Positions 1 through 8,519 of a stretch of 64,000 nt of DNA are shown one piece after another; the first letter of the stretch is position 1; the number at the start of each line of letters is the position of its first letter. The translations under genes and the position numbers were made by a program. This DNA is from Lysinibacillus telephonicus (lineage in GTDB: Bacteria > Bacillota > Bacilli > Bacillales_A > Planococcaceae): contig NZ_RXNR01000012.1 in NCBI RefSeq assembly GCF_003966145.1, positions 1 to 64,000 on the forward strand, given 5' to 3'. The notes beneath the pieces were generated by a model that saw nothing but the letters and a program-made list of their open reading frames with translations, did no database searches and was not told where the DNA came from.

Positions 1-202
1 CTTCAAGCCAGTCTATAACGATTTCTCCCCATTTTTCTTCGTACATCATCCCTTTTTTAATATGCTTTTTTTCTTGAGGTAACTGATCGCCATCACCATA
101 CTTTTTGGCGGTACGCCAATTCACATTCATAGTTTCTGCAATTTTAGAAATAGACAATCCTTTTTCATTTCTTAAAGTTTTGATACAATTAATTTCAGAC
201 AT
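1..202 (-). CDS. istA: IS21 family transposase IstA, N-terminal fragment (runs off window)
   Basis: The reading frame starts with ATG at 202, 7 bases after a GAAAGGATG ribosome site, and is still open at base 1. The 67 visible residues begin MSEINCIKTLRNEKGLSI and contain a helix-turn-helix pattern (SISKIAETMNVNWRTAKKY) typical of the N-terminus of IstA transposases, which cut and join IS21-type element ends. The DDE catalytic core would lie outside the window, so it cannot be said whether the gene is intact. It is transcribed away from the flagellar genes and looks unrelated to them. Confidence 0.7.
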   Translation of the reverse strand, partial: MSEINCIKTLRNEKGLSISKIAETMNVNWRTAKKYGDGDQLPQEKKHIKKGMMYEEKWGEIVIDWLE

Positions 203-357
203 TGCTAGCATCCTTTCAAACCTCCACTGGTAAAATTCGACACTTTAACAGTAGAGTGACTTGGGGTGGCTGGCAAGTCTATTTTTTTGCACTAAAAAAG
301 TGCTAGACTCTGTACAAATTCGTTGCACTAGTCTGCACTTTTATTATGCAATACACA
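1..357 (-). mobile_element. Edge of an IS21-family insertion sequence
   Basis: The window begins inside an IS21-type element: an istA start lies at 202 and the region upstream of it (to about 345-357) carries short repeated motifs such as AGTGCAGACTAGTGCA and AGTGCAAAAAAATAGACTTG. Multiple direct terminal repeats of this kind are usual at IS21 ends. The exact outer boundary is uncertain. istB and the other end would lie to the left, outside the window. Confidence 0.6.
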
Positions 358-463
358 ACTTGACTATTTACTATATTTTCCAACCATTATATTTAGGAAA
401 ATTTGTATTGTTATCACTGTGAATTATATGGAAAATAGTTACTTATTTGCTGATTTCAGTTAA

Positions 464-502
464 ATAAAAAGCCTTACACCATGAAATGTTGATGCAAGGC
501 TT
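464..502 (-). terminator. Rho-independent terminator after fliS
   Basis: On the minus strand AAGCCTTGCATCA pairs with TGGTGTAAGGCTT (13 bp including G-T pairs, 8-base loop) and is followed by TTTATTTAA. It lies just past the fliS stop and closes the flaG-fliD-fliT-fliS operon. Confidence 0.8.
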
Positions 503-512
503 CGAAAATATA

Positions 513-926
513 TTAAACTTGTTGCGTATTGCTATATTGTTGTTGACGAGTAATTTGGATAACTTGCTTCCATGTATCACGGAATTCAGTTGTTAAACCA
601 ATAACTTCATCAATAATTGCCGTATCATTTTTTAAATTTGCTTCAATAAGACGGCGATTCATATATTCATATAGTGGAAGCATTTGCTTTGAAATATCAT
701 AATCCATATTTAAGGTTGACATTAGCTCAGAAATAATAGCTTGTGCCTTTTGTAAGTTTATATTTTTTTCTTGAATATTTTTTTCTTCGATTGCTTTGTT
801 CGCCTTTGTTAAAAATTTAAGACAGCCGTTATATAACATTAACGTCAATTCTCCAGGCGAAGCAGTTGTCACACTATTTTGTTTGTAAGCATTAAGTGCG
901 GAATTTTGTACTGCCAATTGGGCCAC
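513..926 (-). CDS. fliS: Flagellar export chaperone FliS
   Basis: A 137-residue all-helical protein, the usual FliS length. The N-terminal pattern NSALNAYKQNSVTTASPGEL and the following LMLYNGCLKFL helix are characteristic of FliS. It binds the C-terminal disordered segment of flagellin in the cytoplasm, prevents early polymerisation and hands it to the export gate. In Bacillus it also joins the FliW-CsrA-Hag circuit, whose genes lie at 23.5-25.3 kb. It is the last gene of the flaG-fliD-fliT-fliS group here, with a terminator just downstream. Function and family are well supported. Confidence 0.95.
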   Translation of the reverse strand: MAQLAVQNSALNAYKQNSVTTASPGELTLMLYNGCLKFLTKANKAIEEKNIQEKNINLQKAQAIISELMSTLNMDYDISKQMLPLYEYMNRRLIEANLKNDTAIIDEVIGLTTEFRDTWKQVIQITRQQQYSNTQQV

Positions 927-1016
927 TCCTTTTGAGAGATTGCATTTCTAATTCTTTTGTAAGCTAGAATTTTCTATATGTGAATGAACATTTATAGAAC
1001 TTTTTCGTACCAATAC

Positions 1017-1376
1017 TTACTTTTTCTTGTCATAATACATCCCGTCCATTACTTGAACCGATGAATAAGGATTCATATAACGCTTCTCATTTTTCTTTGA
1101 GTTTTGCAGGTCTTTCATGTCTTGTTTTACAGCTTGCATGACAGTATCTAGACGTTCGCGGATTCCTTTATCTAATTGTGCCAAAGTTTCATGAAGTTTA
1201 TTATTATCCTCTATTACAAATCCTTCTAGACGTAGCTTTTTAATAATAACACCGCGCTCGTCTAACATAAGATTAATTTTTTCAATGTATTCTGAACGCT
1301 CTTCGCCCTTTGGAATTTCTGAAAGATGCTTAAAAAGTTTAGCGGATATTTGCAAAAGTTGTTGTATGTTTTCCAT
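1017..1376 (-). CDS. fliT: Flagellar protein FliT
   Basis: A 119-residue, helical, charged protein between fliD and fliS, the normal place of fliT in bacilli. The sequence is poorly conserved, so the call rests on position, length and helical heptad-like pattern (IQQLLQISAKLFKHLSEI, later LDKGIRERLDTVMQAVK). In other bacteria FliT is the export chaperone of the filament cap FliD, and the gene directly upstream here is fliD, only 21 bases away. Likely co-transcribed from the sigma-D promoter ahead of flaG. Confidence 0.75.
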   Translation of the reverse strand: MENIQQLLQISAKLFKHLSEIPKGEERSEYIEKINLMLDERGVIIKKLRLEGFVIEDNNKLHETLAQLDKGIRERLDTVMQAVKQDMKDLQNSKKNEKRYMNPYSSVQVMDGMYYDKKK

Positions 1377-1397
1377 TGGTTTACCCCAATTTAATGA

Positions 1398-3632
1398 TTA
1401 ATATCCTGTTTGGAATAGTGATGCTTGGCTATTTGCATTGCTAATGGCTTGTTCCATAGCAGTGAATTGTTTCCAATATCGGGATTCAATGTTTTCTAAC
1501 TTATCTAACCATCGAGCTATACTATCTTCTACTTCATCCAAACGTTTCCCAATTGTAAAGGTTTGATTTGTTGCAGAAGCTTTCCCAGCTTTCTTTTCAA
1601 TGTCAGTTGTAAATTCTTTTAGTTCATCGCGCAATCTTTGTGCAATACCTCGTGTATCAACAGTTTTTCCAGTTTCTTCATCTTTAGAAACTGAACCTGT
1701 TTGTGTAAAGATTGCTGCAACTTGATCTGCATCTTTTTCAATCGCCGTACGTAATTTATCCTCGTCTATTACTAATTTACCACCATCAGAATAAGTAGAT
1801 GATGTTGTTATTCCAATTTCCGCTAAAGAGTCGATGGTAGCATCACCTAATCCCCCAATCGAGTTCATAAATGTATTACGCATACCATATAATCCATTTG
1901 TTAAAATGGAGTCATTGCGTAATAAACCTGTTTTTGCCTTAGCTTCCCATTTCTCTATTTCATCTTCAGACATTTCTTCTTTTTGTTCATCTGTTAAAGG
2001 TTGATAGTTTCTATCGTAGCTTTCTTTTAATTTGCTATTGATTGTCGTTACTAGCCCGTTATACGTTTCAACAAACTTTTTGATTTTGTCAACCATGTCA
2101 TCAACATTAGTTGAAGATGTTAAAGTAACAGGACTTATACTTGTTGAATTGTTAATTTCATTATTTAAGAACGAATTTAAATCAATTTCATTATTAGAAG
2201 AATCATAAGCTTTATTCGTATTAAAATCGTATGAAATTCCATAGTTTTTCGATAAAGCATCCGTTAAAGTAGACTTTGCTGAATTTAAATTATTTGAAGC
2301 TGTTTCAGCATTGACAATACTAGTTTCCAAATGTTTATTTGCATCAAAATAAGCCTTAACATCTGTAAAAGTTTGTTCTGTTTCGCCATTTAAATTATCT
2401 GCCAAACCTTTGAAAATAGAAGCCGATGAAGTGAATGAAATAGAAGCTTCAGTATTTTCTGTTGCTTCCGTTTCAGAAATGAACATTTTTTTTAACTGGT
2501 TAACTTCCGATTCTGTAAACAAGTTTGTTTCACTATCTGCAGAATATAAACCTTCTAATTCTGTTTTTAGTACGGAAGGATCATCAAAATTTAAAGAAGA
2601 AAGTTTCTTTAATTTTTCTACTCCGTTTTCCCCTAAATTCATTAAGTAAGCATTTAAAGAATCGTCTGTTTCAATTGAGTCAATCGCTGAACTAATGTTA
2701 GAATTTAAAGCCGATTTTTTTGCACTTACGTCATTTTGCGCAGCATCTAATTCATTCATTGCATCATTATACTCAGAAGAGGCAATTATGTAATTATTAT
2801 ACATATTTTTCGTATATTCTGCTGTTGTGGATTGACTATTAAAAGTCGAACTAAGAGTTACTGAATAACCATTAATCGAAAATGTATTAGAACTTCTTTC
2901 TGTGGCAATACCATTTATGGAAAATACCGCATTTTGACCACCTGAAGCTAAATCAAGTGAAGTACTGCTATCAAAACTACCTGTTTGATCACCAAAACCG
3001 AGCTTATTAAATAATGTGGCACCATTTCCTGCTGATACGGTTACTTCAGCACCATTTTCTATATCCCCCATATTCTTGGCAGTAATTGACAGTTTTCCGT
3101 TTTCAAAAAGTGCTGTAACACCAATATCACTACTATTAATTTTTTTCACTAAGGAATCAACAGTCTCATTTTCATCAATAGAAAATTCTTTTGTACTCAA
3201 TGTCCCACTACTATTAATAGCACTTAGAGTAAACTTTGAACCACTAGCTAAACCAGTTAAATCACTAATCTTAGTAGAACCCGTTGCTATTATAGTAGAT
3301 CCTACTCCTTGAGCTGATTTTGCAAGTTGACTTACACCATCAATAGAAAGGGTTCCAGTAGCCGCTGAAGTCGCAGTAGCTGTTACAAGAGAACTATTTG
3401 TTGAAGAAACAGTTTTTTTATAGAAATTACTTGATAAACGATACCCGTCAAATAAAAAATCATCAAAGGAACTTAGCGCTGTATTAATTTCTCGATAAGC
3501 ATCTCGTGTCCACTCATATTTCTGTTGTTGTTGATATAACTTATTTAAAGGTGCTCTTTCGGCTGACATAAGTTTTTCAACAATACTATCAATATCCATT
3601 CCAGATGCTAATCCACCAATACGTGTCACCAT
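1398..3632 (-). CDS. fliD: Flagellar filament capping protein FliD (enlarged)
   Basis: FliD forms the cap under which flagellin subunits fold at the filament tip. The N-terminal domain is clear (IGGLASGMDIDSIVEKLM, then APLNKLYQQQQKYEW), and the C-terminal domain is clear (ADQVAAIFTQTG, then a coiled-coil ending IESRYWKQFTAMEQAIS). At 744 residues it is about 250 longer than B. subtilis FliD. The extra length lies in the middle (roughly residues 270-500), is rich in Ser, Asn, Glu and Ala, and contains helical stretches (YNDAMNELDAAQNDVSAKKS). The middle of FliD is surface exposed and varies between species. Downstream of flaG, upstream of fliT. Confidence 0.93.
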   Translation of the reverse strand: MVTRIGGLASGMDIDSIVEKLMSAERAPLNKLYQQQQKYEWTRDAYREINTALSSFDDFLFDGYRLSSNFYKKTVSSTNSSLVTATATSAATGTLSIDGVSQLAKSAQGVGSTIIATGSTKISDLTGLASGSKFTLSAINSSGTLSTKEFSIDENETVDSLVKKINSSDIGVTALFENGKLSITAKNMGDIENGAEVTVSAGNGATLFNKLGFGDQTGSFDSSTSLDLASGGQNAVFSINGIATERSSNTFSINGYSVTLSSTFNSQSTTAEYTKNMYNNYIIASSEYNDAMNELDAAQNDVSAKKSALNSNISSAIDSIETDDSLNAYLMNLGENGVEKLKKLSSLNFDDPSVLKTELEGLYSADSETNLFTESEVNQLKKMFISETEATENTEASISFTSSASIFKGLADNLNGETEQTFTDVKAYFDANKHLETSIVNAETASNNLNSAKSTLTDALSKNYGISYDFNTNKAYDSSNNEIDLNSFLNNEINNSTSISPVTLTSSTNVDDMVDKIKKFVETYNGLVTTINSKLKESYDRNYQPLTDEQKEEMSEDEIEKWEAKAKTGLLRNDSILTNGLYGMRNTFMNSIGGLGDATIDSLAEIGITTSSTYSDGGKLVIDEDKLRTAIEKDADQVAAIFTQTGSVSKDEETGKTVDTRGIAQRLRDELKEFTTDIEKKAGKASATNQTFTIGKRLDEVEDSIARWLDKLENIESRYWKQFTAMEQAISNANSQASLFQTGY

Positions 3633-3653
3633 TTATAAAACCTCCTATTTATG

Positions 3654-4031
3654 TTATATTTTTTCATCTACAATCATTCCAACTAGTTTTTGCATTTCAT
3701 AAAAAGCATCAAGAAGCTTTTTAGGTGGAATTTCTTTAACAACTTCTTCTGTGTCTTTATTTACAACTTGAACAAAATAGCGGTCAAGTCCCTCATGATA
3801 GACAAATTTCGAAGAATTATGATTGATTTCTAGAAATTCATTTAACGACTCTACTGCCTGCTTTAGTTTTTCATCAGTAGCCTCATTTTTTTCTATACCT
3901 AAATTCTGTTCTTTTACCATTTTCGCAGTGTCTAAGCTTCCTTGCTTTACTACTTTTTCGACAGTTGAATCTTGTTGAACTGGCTTAGCTGTAGTTGATG
4001 TATCAACTGTTGCTTGTGTCGAAATACGCAT
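3654..4031 (-). CDS. flaG: Flagellar protein FlaG
   Basis: A 125-residue protein. The frame stays open to 4079, but I place the start at ATG 4031 because it follows a strong AAGGAGG site at 8 bases spacing and because the upstream ATG would sit at or before the expected transcription start. The C-terminal half (KFVYHEGLDRYFVQVVNKD, then VVKEIPPKKLLD) is the conserved FlaG domain, and the N-terminal half is low-complexity. FlaG genes precede fliD in many bacteria and influence filament length, but the mechanism is not known. First gene of the flaG-fliD-fliT-fliS operon. Confidence 0.88.
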   Translation of the reverse strand: MRISTQATVDTSTTAKPVQQDSTVEKVVKQGSLDTAKMVKEQNLGIEKNEATDEKLKQAVESLNEFLEINHNSSKFVYHEGLDRYFVQVVNKDTEEVVKEIPPKKLLDAFYEMQKLVGMIVDEKI

Positions 4032-4086
4032 GTTCCTTATCCTCCTTGAATTCGTCCGAGCGTATATGGTTCTTATCATGTACTTT

Positions 4087-4113
4087 ATATCGGCAAGAAT
4101 TTTTGATATTTCA
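4087..4113 (-). promoter_or_regulatory. Sigma-D promoter of flaG-fliD-fliT-fliS
   Basis: On the minus strand the -10 element is GCCGATAT, an exact match to the Bacillus sigma-D consensus, preceded by TGAA (consensus TAAA) at 15 bases. The predicted transcription start near 4080 leaves about a 50-base leader before the chosen flaG start. Confidence 0.8.
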
Positions 4114-4135
4114 TAAAAATACTAGAAATTCTATC

Positions 4136-4171
4136 CAAAAAAATAAAACTAAGCAACTGCTTGCTTAGTTT
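4136..4171 (-). terminator. Terminator closing the glycosylation island
   Basis: An 11-bp perfect stem (AAACTAAGCAA, loop GCAG, TTGCTTAGTTT) followed on the minus strand by TATTTTTTT. It lies downstream of the gene ending at 4257 and separates that operon from flaG. Confidence 0.85.
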
Positions 4172-4256
4172 AAAAATTGGTATCTTAATCATTAACTTCA
4201 TTGATTTTTTAATATGTTTAACTTCACGAAATGGAAATTGATTTTAAAATAAATTT

Positions 4257-5342
4257 TTAGAATATTAAAGAAAAGAATGGTAATCCATAACTATAATCAA
4301 CATTCAATTCTAGATTTATTAATTTTACGATATATTTTTGTTGATGAATATTTTGATTTAAATGATTAATATTTTTAGAAAACACATAATCTATTAGTTT
4401 AAGAAAATCTGCATCCAACCCATGATTAGTAGAATAAAAAACTTTTCTATCTACTTTTGATTCATCTATAATTTCAAATTCAACATTGCTTAACTTTTCA
4501 AAAATTTTTCCTTTCTTTTCAACATCGACTAAAGAATCTGTTGTCCCTATGCATGAATATATGTACGATCCGTTTTCAAAATTATTATACATTGAGAATA
4601 AAGAAATTGGTTCTGTATCCTTAATAAATTTTTTTGCAAAATAATCAAACTCCATTATAAATTCGCAATTGTTGATTTTGCTAGCAATTTTCCTATTTTG
4701 AATTATATATTTTGGATAAATCCAACTAGAATTATCAATTACTAAACTAAACAAATGAGGAGCTAAACGGTTAGCGAAATGTAACAAATACGCACCATGA
4801 GATTGTCCATAACCTATAACTTTTCTTTCATGATAAAGTAAATTATTCTCTCTCAATAATATTTTTATTGCTTCTATTGCCGTAACAATATCAATTACTT
4901 GCATAAAACTTAAGTCTGCAAATTCGTCTATTGTTTCATTTAAGTTTGCAATTACTGGTATAGATGTATATTTTTTAGAAACTACGTTTAAAATATCTTC
5001 GGGATGTAATTGGATATGATTTAATTCATTATTTGTAAATAGATGCCTTATCATTGAAAAATCCCCCTTTAATGTGAATTCTTCAGCTTCTTGCATAAAT
5101 TTGCTACCGAAATAATCACATTGTAGGGTTACACAGTTATATTTATCAGCAAAAACATCTCTCATTTTTTTATAAACTTTTGAATCTATGTGGCCTCCAA
5201 ATCCTGGAACAAAAATAAAAATTCCTGTTTCCTCATTTGTACCTGATTCTGGGATAGCGTAATCAATTCTTAATTCCCTATTATTCTTGCCGTTATACAG
5301 ATTATAATGAGCAGGAATTTTTATACTATTCAATAAAGCCAA
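4257..5342 (-). CDS. DUF2920-type alpha/beta-hydrolase-like protein
   Basis: A 361-residue protein with an alpha/beta-hydrolase look: an early strand and oxyanion-type loop (GIFIFVPGFGGHIDSKVY), a nucleophile elbow GYGQSHGAYLLHF with the Ser at about residue 182, and a late NHGLDADF histidine near residue 307. I believe it belongs to the DUF2920 family, which is found in flagellin-glycan loci of Campylobacter and some bacilli, but this is from memory. It is the last gene of the pse operon, 16 bases after pseC. An esterase or acyl-transfer role on the flagellar sugar is inference only. Confidence 0.55.
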   Translation of the reverse strand: MALLNSIKIPAHYNLYNGKNNRELRIDYAIPESGTNEETGIFIFVPGFGGHIDSKVYKKMRDVFADKYNCVTLQCDYFGSKFMQEAEEFTLKGDFSMIRHLFTNNELNHIQLHPEDILNVVSKKYTSIPVIANLNETIDEFADLSFMQVIDIVTAIEAIKILLRENNLLYHERKVIGYGQSHGAYLLHFANRLAPHLFSLVIDNSSWIYPKYIIQNRKIASKINNCEFIMEFDYFAKKFIKDTEPISLFSMYNNFENGSYIYSCIGTTDSLVDVEKKGKIFEKLSNVEFEIIDESKVDRKVFYSTNHGLDADFLKLIDYVFSKNINHLNQNIHQQKYIVKLINLELNVDYSYGLPFFSLIF

Positions 5343-5358
5343 TTTCTTAACATCTCCT

Positions 5359-6495
5359 TCAAGATATTAATGAGGTCATTGAGCTTACAATTCCTTCTAT
5401 ATCATCATTTGTTAATGACGGATGTATTGGTAGAGTTAAAGCTCTTTTATAATAGTTTTCTGCTATCGGACAAAGGCCTTTTTTGTACCCTAAATTTTGA
5501 TAGTAAGGGTGCCAATAAACCGGAATGTAATGAACATGTACCCCTATATTTAGCTCCCGCATTTTTTTAAATATTTCTTTTCGTGATATCTTTTCATCTA
5601 ATTGAATCATATACAAATGCCAACCTGAATTTGTATCTTTTAATTGCTTTGGTATGATAATTTCGGGGACGTTTTTAAACAAATTATTATAAATTTCAGC
5701 AATCTCTTTCCTTCTCTCTAGAAAGAGATCTATTTTTTTTAATTGTGATAATCCAAGGGCCGCTTGTAAATCCGTCATTCGGTAATTAAATCCAAGTTCA
5801 ATCATTTCATAGTACCAATCACCTTGCTCATTTGAATAAGGCGTTTTTTGGATACCATGACTTCTGAATAATTGTAATTTGTGATAGAATTCATCATTAT
5901 CTGTTACTATTATCCCACCTTCTGCCGTTGTTATCGGCTTCACTGGATGAAAACTGAACATAGTCATATCTGCCAAAGTACCAACTTTTCTTCCTTTATA
6001 CTCTGCTCCAAGAGAATGTGCACCATCCTCAATTACAATTAAATTATGCTTTTGGGCAATTTCATTGATAGCATCCATATCAGCTGGTTGCCCAGTAAAA
6101 TCAACTGGAATAATTGCTTTTGTTTTTGAAGTAATTTTTTTTTCAATTTCTAAGGGATTAATATTGTACGTTTCAGGATGAATGTCAGCAAAGACTACCG
6201 TACCACCCATATAACGAACGCAATTTGCACTAGCTGCAAATGTAATTGGTGTAGTAATTACCTCGTCACTTTCTCCAATCCCTGCTGCAAAGCACGCTCC
6301 GTGTAACGCTGCTGTCCCATTACAAAACGCTACTGCATATTTAACACCAAGATAATCTGCAATAGCTTGTTCGAATTCTGTTATTTTTGGTCCTTGAGTA
6401 AGGAAGGGGGAACGTAATGTATTTATTACTTCTTCAATATCTTCTTCTGAAATTGTTTGACGTCCATATGATAAAAAACTCGATAATTTTTTCAC
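5359..6495 (-). CDS. pseC: UDP-4-amino-4,6-dideoxy-N-acetyl-beta-L-altrosamine transaminase PseC
   Basis: A PLP-dependent DegT/DnrJ/EryC1 aminotransferase, about 378 residues. It transfers an amino group to C4 of the PseB product, step 2 of pseudaminic acid synthesis. Visible features: SFLSYGRQTISEEDI start, FCNGTAALHGA phosphate-binding loop, EDGAHSLGAEY, and the catalytic Lys in SFHPVKPITTAEGG. I choose GTG at 6495 as start (GGGAG 8 bases before). It overlaps the pseI stop as ATGTGA, implying translational coupling. The frame extends slightly further up to a TTG at 6510, which lacks a ribosome site. Confidence 0.9.
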   Translation of the reverse strand: MKKLSSFLSYGRQTISEEDIEEVINTLRSPFLTQGPKITEFEQAIADYLGVKYAVAFCNGTAALHGACFAAGIGESDEVITTPITFAASANCVRYMGGTVVFADIHPETYNINPLEIEKKITSKTKAIIPVDFTGQPADMDAINEIAQKHNLIVIEDGAHSLGAEYKGRKVGTLADMTMFSFHPVKPITTAEGGIIVTDNDEFYHKLQLFRSHGIQKTPYSNEQGDWYYEMIELGFNYRMTDLQAALGLSQLKKIDLFLERRKEIAEIYNNLFKNVPEIIIPKQLKDTNSGWHLYMIQLDEKISRKEIFKKMRELNIGVHVHYIPVYWHPYYQNLGYKKGLCPIAENYYKRALTLPIHPSLTNDDIEGIVSSMTSLIS

Positions 6496-7538
6496 ATTAA
6501 TAACTCCCAACTAAGTGGTGTACCTTTTTTCGCGTCTTTCTTAATTGTCTTTCCTAAAATTAGGTCATAATATTTAGTAGGTAAGCCTAACCCCGGACGA
6601 ACATCACGAACATTTTCTTTCGTCAACACGTCTCCAGCTTTTACATCCTGTGCAATGTATAGTGAACGTCGATGTTCTAATGAGGCTACCTCAGCGTCTG
6701 TAGGGCCATATTGGATATGGCCTATACTTTGCCAAGCCCGTTCCGTTTCTTCGACTAACATTTTTAACTCATGAGGCTCCATGGAAAATGCAGAATCGAC
6801 TCCCCCCTCTGCACGGGATGTAGTAAAATGCTTTTCAATCACAGTTGCACCTAATGTAACAGCAGCTACTGATACACCGACACCCATTGTATGATCTGAT
6901 AATCCCAATTCGGTTCCGTATAACTCTCGCATATGGGGTATTGTTGCTAAATTTGAGTTAGCAGGAGTGGCTGGGTATGTACTTGTACATTTTAGTAATA
7001 TGATTTGGTCATTTCCTTCGTCACGTGCAGCACGAACTGCTTCATCTAATTCTGCAGCTGTTGCCATTCCAGTTGATATAATGAGTGGTTTGCCAGTATG
7101 AGCCACTTTTCGAATAAGTGGTATTGATACGTTTTCGAATGACGCAATTTTATAAGCCGGTACGTTCAACGTCTCTAAAAAATCAACCGCTGTCTCATCA
7201 AATGGTGAGCTAAATGCAAGGATGCCGTGTTCCTTTGCACGATTAAAAATCGCTTCATGCCATTCCCATGGGGTATATGCTTCTTTATATAAATTATAAA
7301 GAGATTGACCTTTCCAAAGATTTGCATCATTTGAAATAAAAAATTCCCCGGTATGTACGTCAAGTGTAATCGTATCTGGTGTATAAGTTTGAAGTTTTAG
7401 CGCATCTACTCCTGCCCCGGCTGCTAAATCTACTAGGTGAAGTGCTCTTTCTAGAGAATGATTATGGTTTCCTGACATTTCTGCTATTATAAACGGTTTT
7501 GTATGTCGACCAATTTCTCTATTTCCAATTTTAATCAT
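6492..7538 (-). CDS. pseI: Pseudaminic acid synthase PseI (NeuB family)
   Basis: Condenses phosphoenolpyruvate with 2,4-diacetamido-2,4,6-trideoxy-L-altrose to give pseudaminic acid. The NeuB TIM-barrel signature is clear (KPFIIAEMSGNHNHSLERAL, KLQTYTPDTITLD, KIASFENVSIPLI, ISTGMATAAELDEAV, LGLSDHTMGVGV), followed by a C-terminal SAF/antifreeze-like domain (RRSLYIAQDVKAGDVLT). The SFENVSIPLI stretch and the surrounding pse genes favour PseI over sialic or legionaminic synthase. Start set at ATG 7538, after GGAG, overlapping the pseG stop as ATGA. Length about 348 residues, normal for the family. Confidence 0.92.
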   Translation of the reverse strand: MIKIGNREIGRHTKPFIIAEMSGNHNHSLERALHLVDLAAGAGVDALKLQTYTPDTITLDVHTGEFFISNDANLWKGQSLYNLYKEAYTPWEWHEAIFNRAKEHGILAFSSPFDETAVDFLETLNVPAYKIASFENVSIPLIRKVAHTGKPLIISTGMATAAELDEAVRAARDEGNDQIILLKCTSTYPATPANSNLATIPHMRELYGTELGLSDHTMGVGVSVAAVTLGATVIEKHFTTSRAEGGVDSAFSMEPHELKMLVEETERAWQSIGHIQYGPTDAEVASLEHRRSLYIAQDVKAGDVLTKENVRDVRPGLGLPTKYYDLILGKTIKKDAKKGTPLSWELLM

Positions 7539-8518
7539 GATAACAACTCCATTATTTCGTCTATCCAAGGATTTGGAACTTCATTATTCGTTAAAGATAA
7601 ACCCATTTCACTAATTTTACTTAATTGCTGTTGCTTAGCATTTAAAGTATTTAGTAGGTCTTTATATGTTTCTATTGTTACTTGGTTATGCCATCCTAGA
7701 TTCAATACAGCACCTAATTCTGCAGCATATTTCGTTGCTTCATATTGATTTTCTGCAACAATCGTACTTGATGAAGGTAATCCTAAATAACAGCGTTCCC
7801 ATGTTGTTGAACCACCAGCACCGATTGAAAAATCTGCTTGTTGTATAAGGCTTGCTATATAATTAATTTGACAGTGATAATGATAACCTCTTTCCTTACA
7901 AATCCTTTCAATCTTATTTTTTTGGAGATTACCTTTTCCTACAACAACATCAATATGTTTGAAATTATGAGATATTTCCGGTAAGGCATTTAACACTTTC
8001 ATCGTTTCGTGTGTCGGATCTGTTCCACCCATAAAAATGAGTATATGTTCAACATTCCCATTTCTACGATCTATAAGTTGACGAGCCTCTAAAAATTCAT
8101 CACGTAAAATTAAATATTTTGGACCAAGTAATGTTTTACAATATTGAGGAATAAGCGTTTCATAACGTTTCTTAAATTCAGGTACTACGTTTTGATCTAG
8201 TAAAAGATCACAATCATGGTTACGATTGGCTAGGTCATCTATGACCATTATTTTTTTTGTATATTTTCGGTGAATTCTTTCCCATTCTTGATCGATATCG
8301 TAGTGGTCTACTATGTATAAGTCAGCATTTTCAGCTCCAAGAATATGTTCAAATCCTTGAGCCTTCACGTAACTAATTAAATTTCCTTGTAGTGGTTCCA
8401 TCCAAAATATAACCTGATAACCTTGCTTTTTTAAATTTTTAGCAATAGTAAGGCATCGCATGACATGGCCACTACCAATTTGTGTGGAAGCATCTGTTCG
8501 AATAATAATTTTTTTCAA
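7535..8518 (-). CDS. pseG: UDP-2,4-diacetamido-2,4,6-trideoxy-beta-L-altropyranose hydrolase PseG
   Basis: A GT-B-fold, inverting hydrolase that removes UDP from the activated altrose derivative, step 4 of pseudaminic acid synthesis. Recognised by the N-terminal RTDASTQIGSGHVMRCLTIA with the catalytic His of the GHVMRC motif near residue 18, by ILIFMGGTDP, and by the UDP-binding SIGAGGSTTWERCYLGLPS segment. 327 residues, usual for PseG. Two bases after pseF and overlapping pseI by 4. Confidence 0.92.
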   Translation of the reverse strand: MKKIIIRTDASTQIGSGHVMRCLTIAKNLKKQGYQVIFWMEPLQGNLISYVKAQGFEHILGAENADLYIVDHYDIDQEWERIHRKYTKKIMVIDDLANRNHDCDLLLDQNVVPEFKKRYETLIPQYCKTLLGPKYLILRDEFLEARQLIDRRNGNVEHILIFMGGTDPTHETMKVLNALPEISHNFKHIDVVVGKGNLQKNKIERICKERGYHYHCQINYIASLIQQADFSIGAGGSTTWERCYLGLPSSSTIVAENQYEATKYAAELGAVLNLGWHNQVTIETYKDLLNTLNAKQQQLSKISEMGLSLTNNEVPNPWIDEIMELLS

Positions 8519-8519
8519 A

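Noticed and set aside
4031-4079. 16-residue extension of FlaG
   Set aside because: It would begin at or before the predicted sigma-D transcription start and has no ribosome site.
6492-7538. Legionaminic or sialic acid synthase
   Set aside because: The full PseB, C, H, G set surrounds it, so pseudaminic acid synthase is the consistent call.
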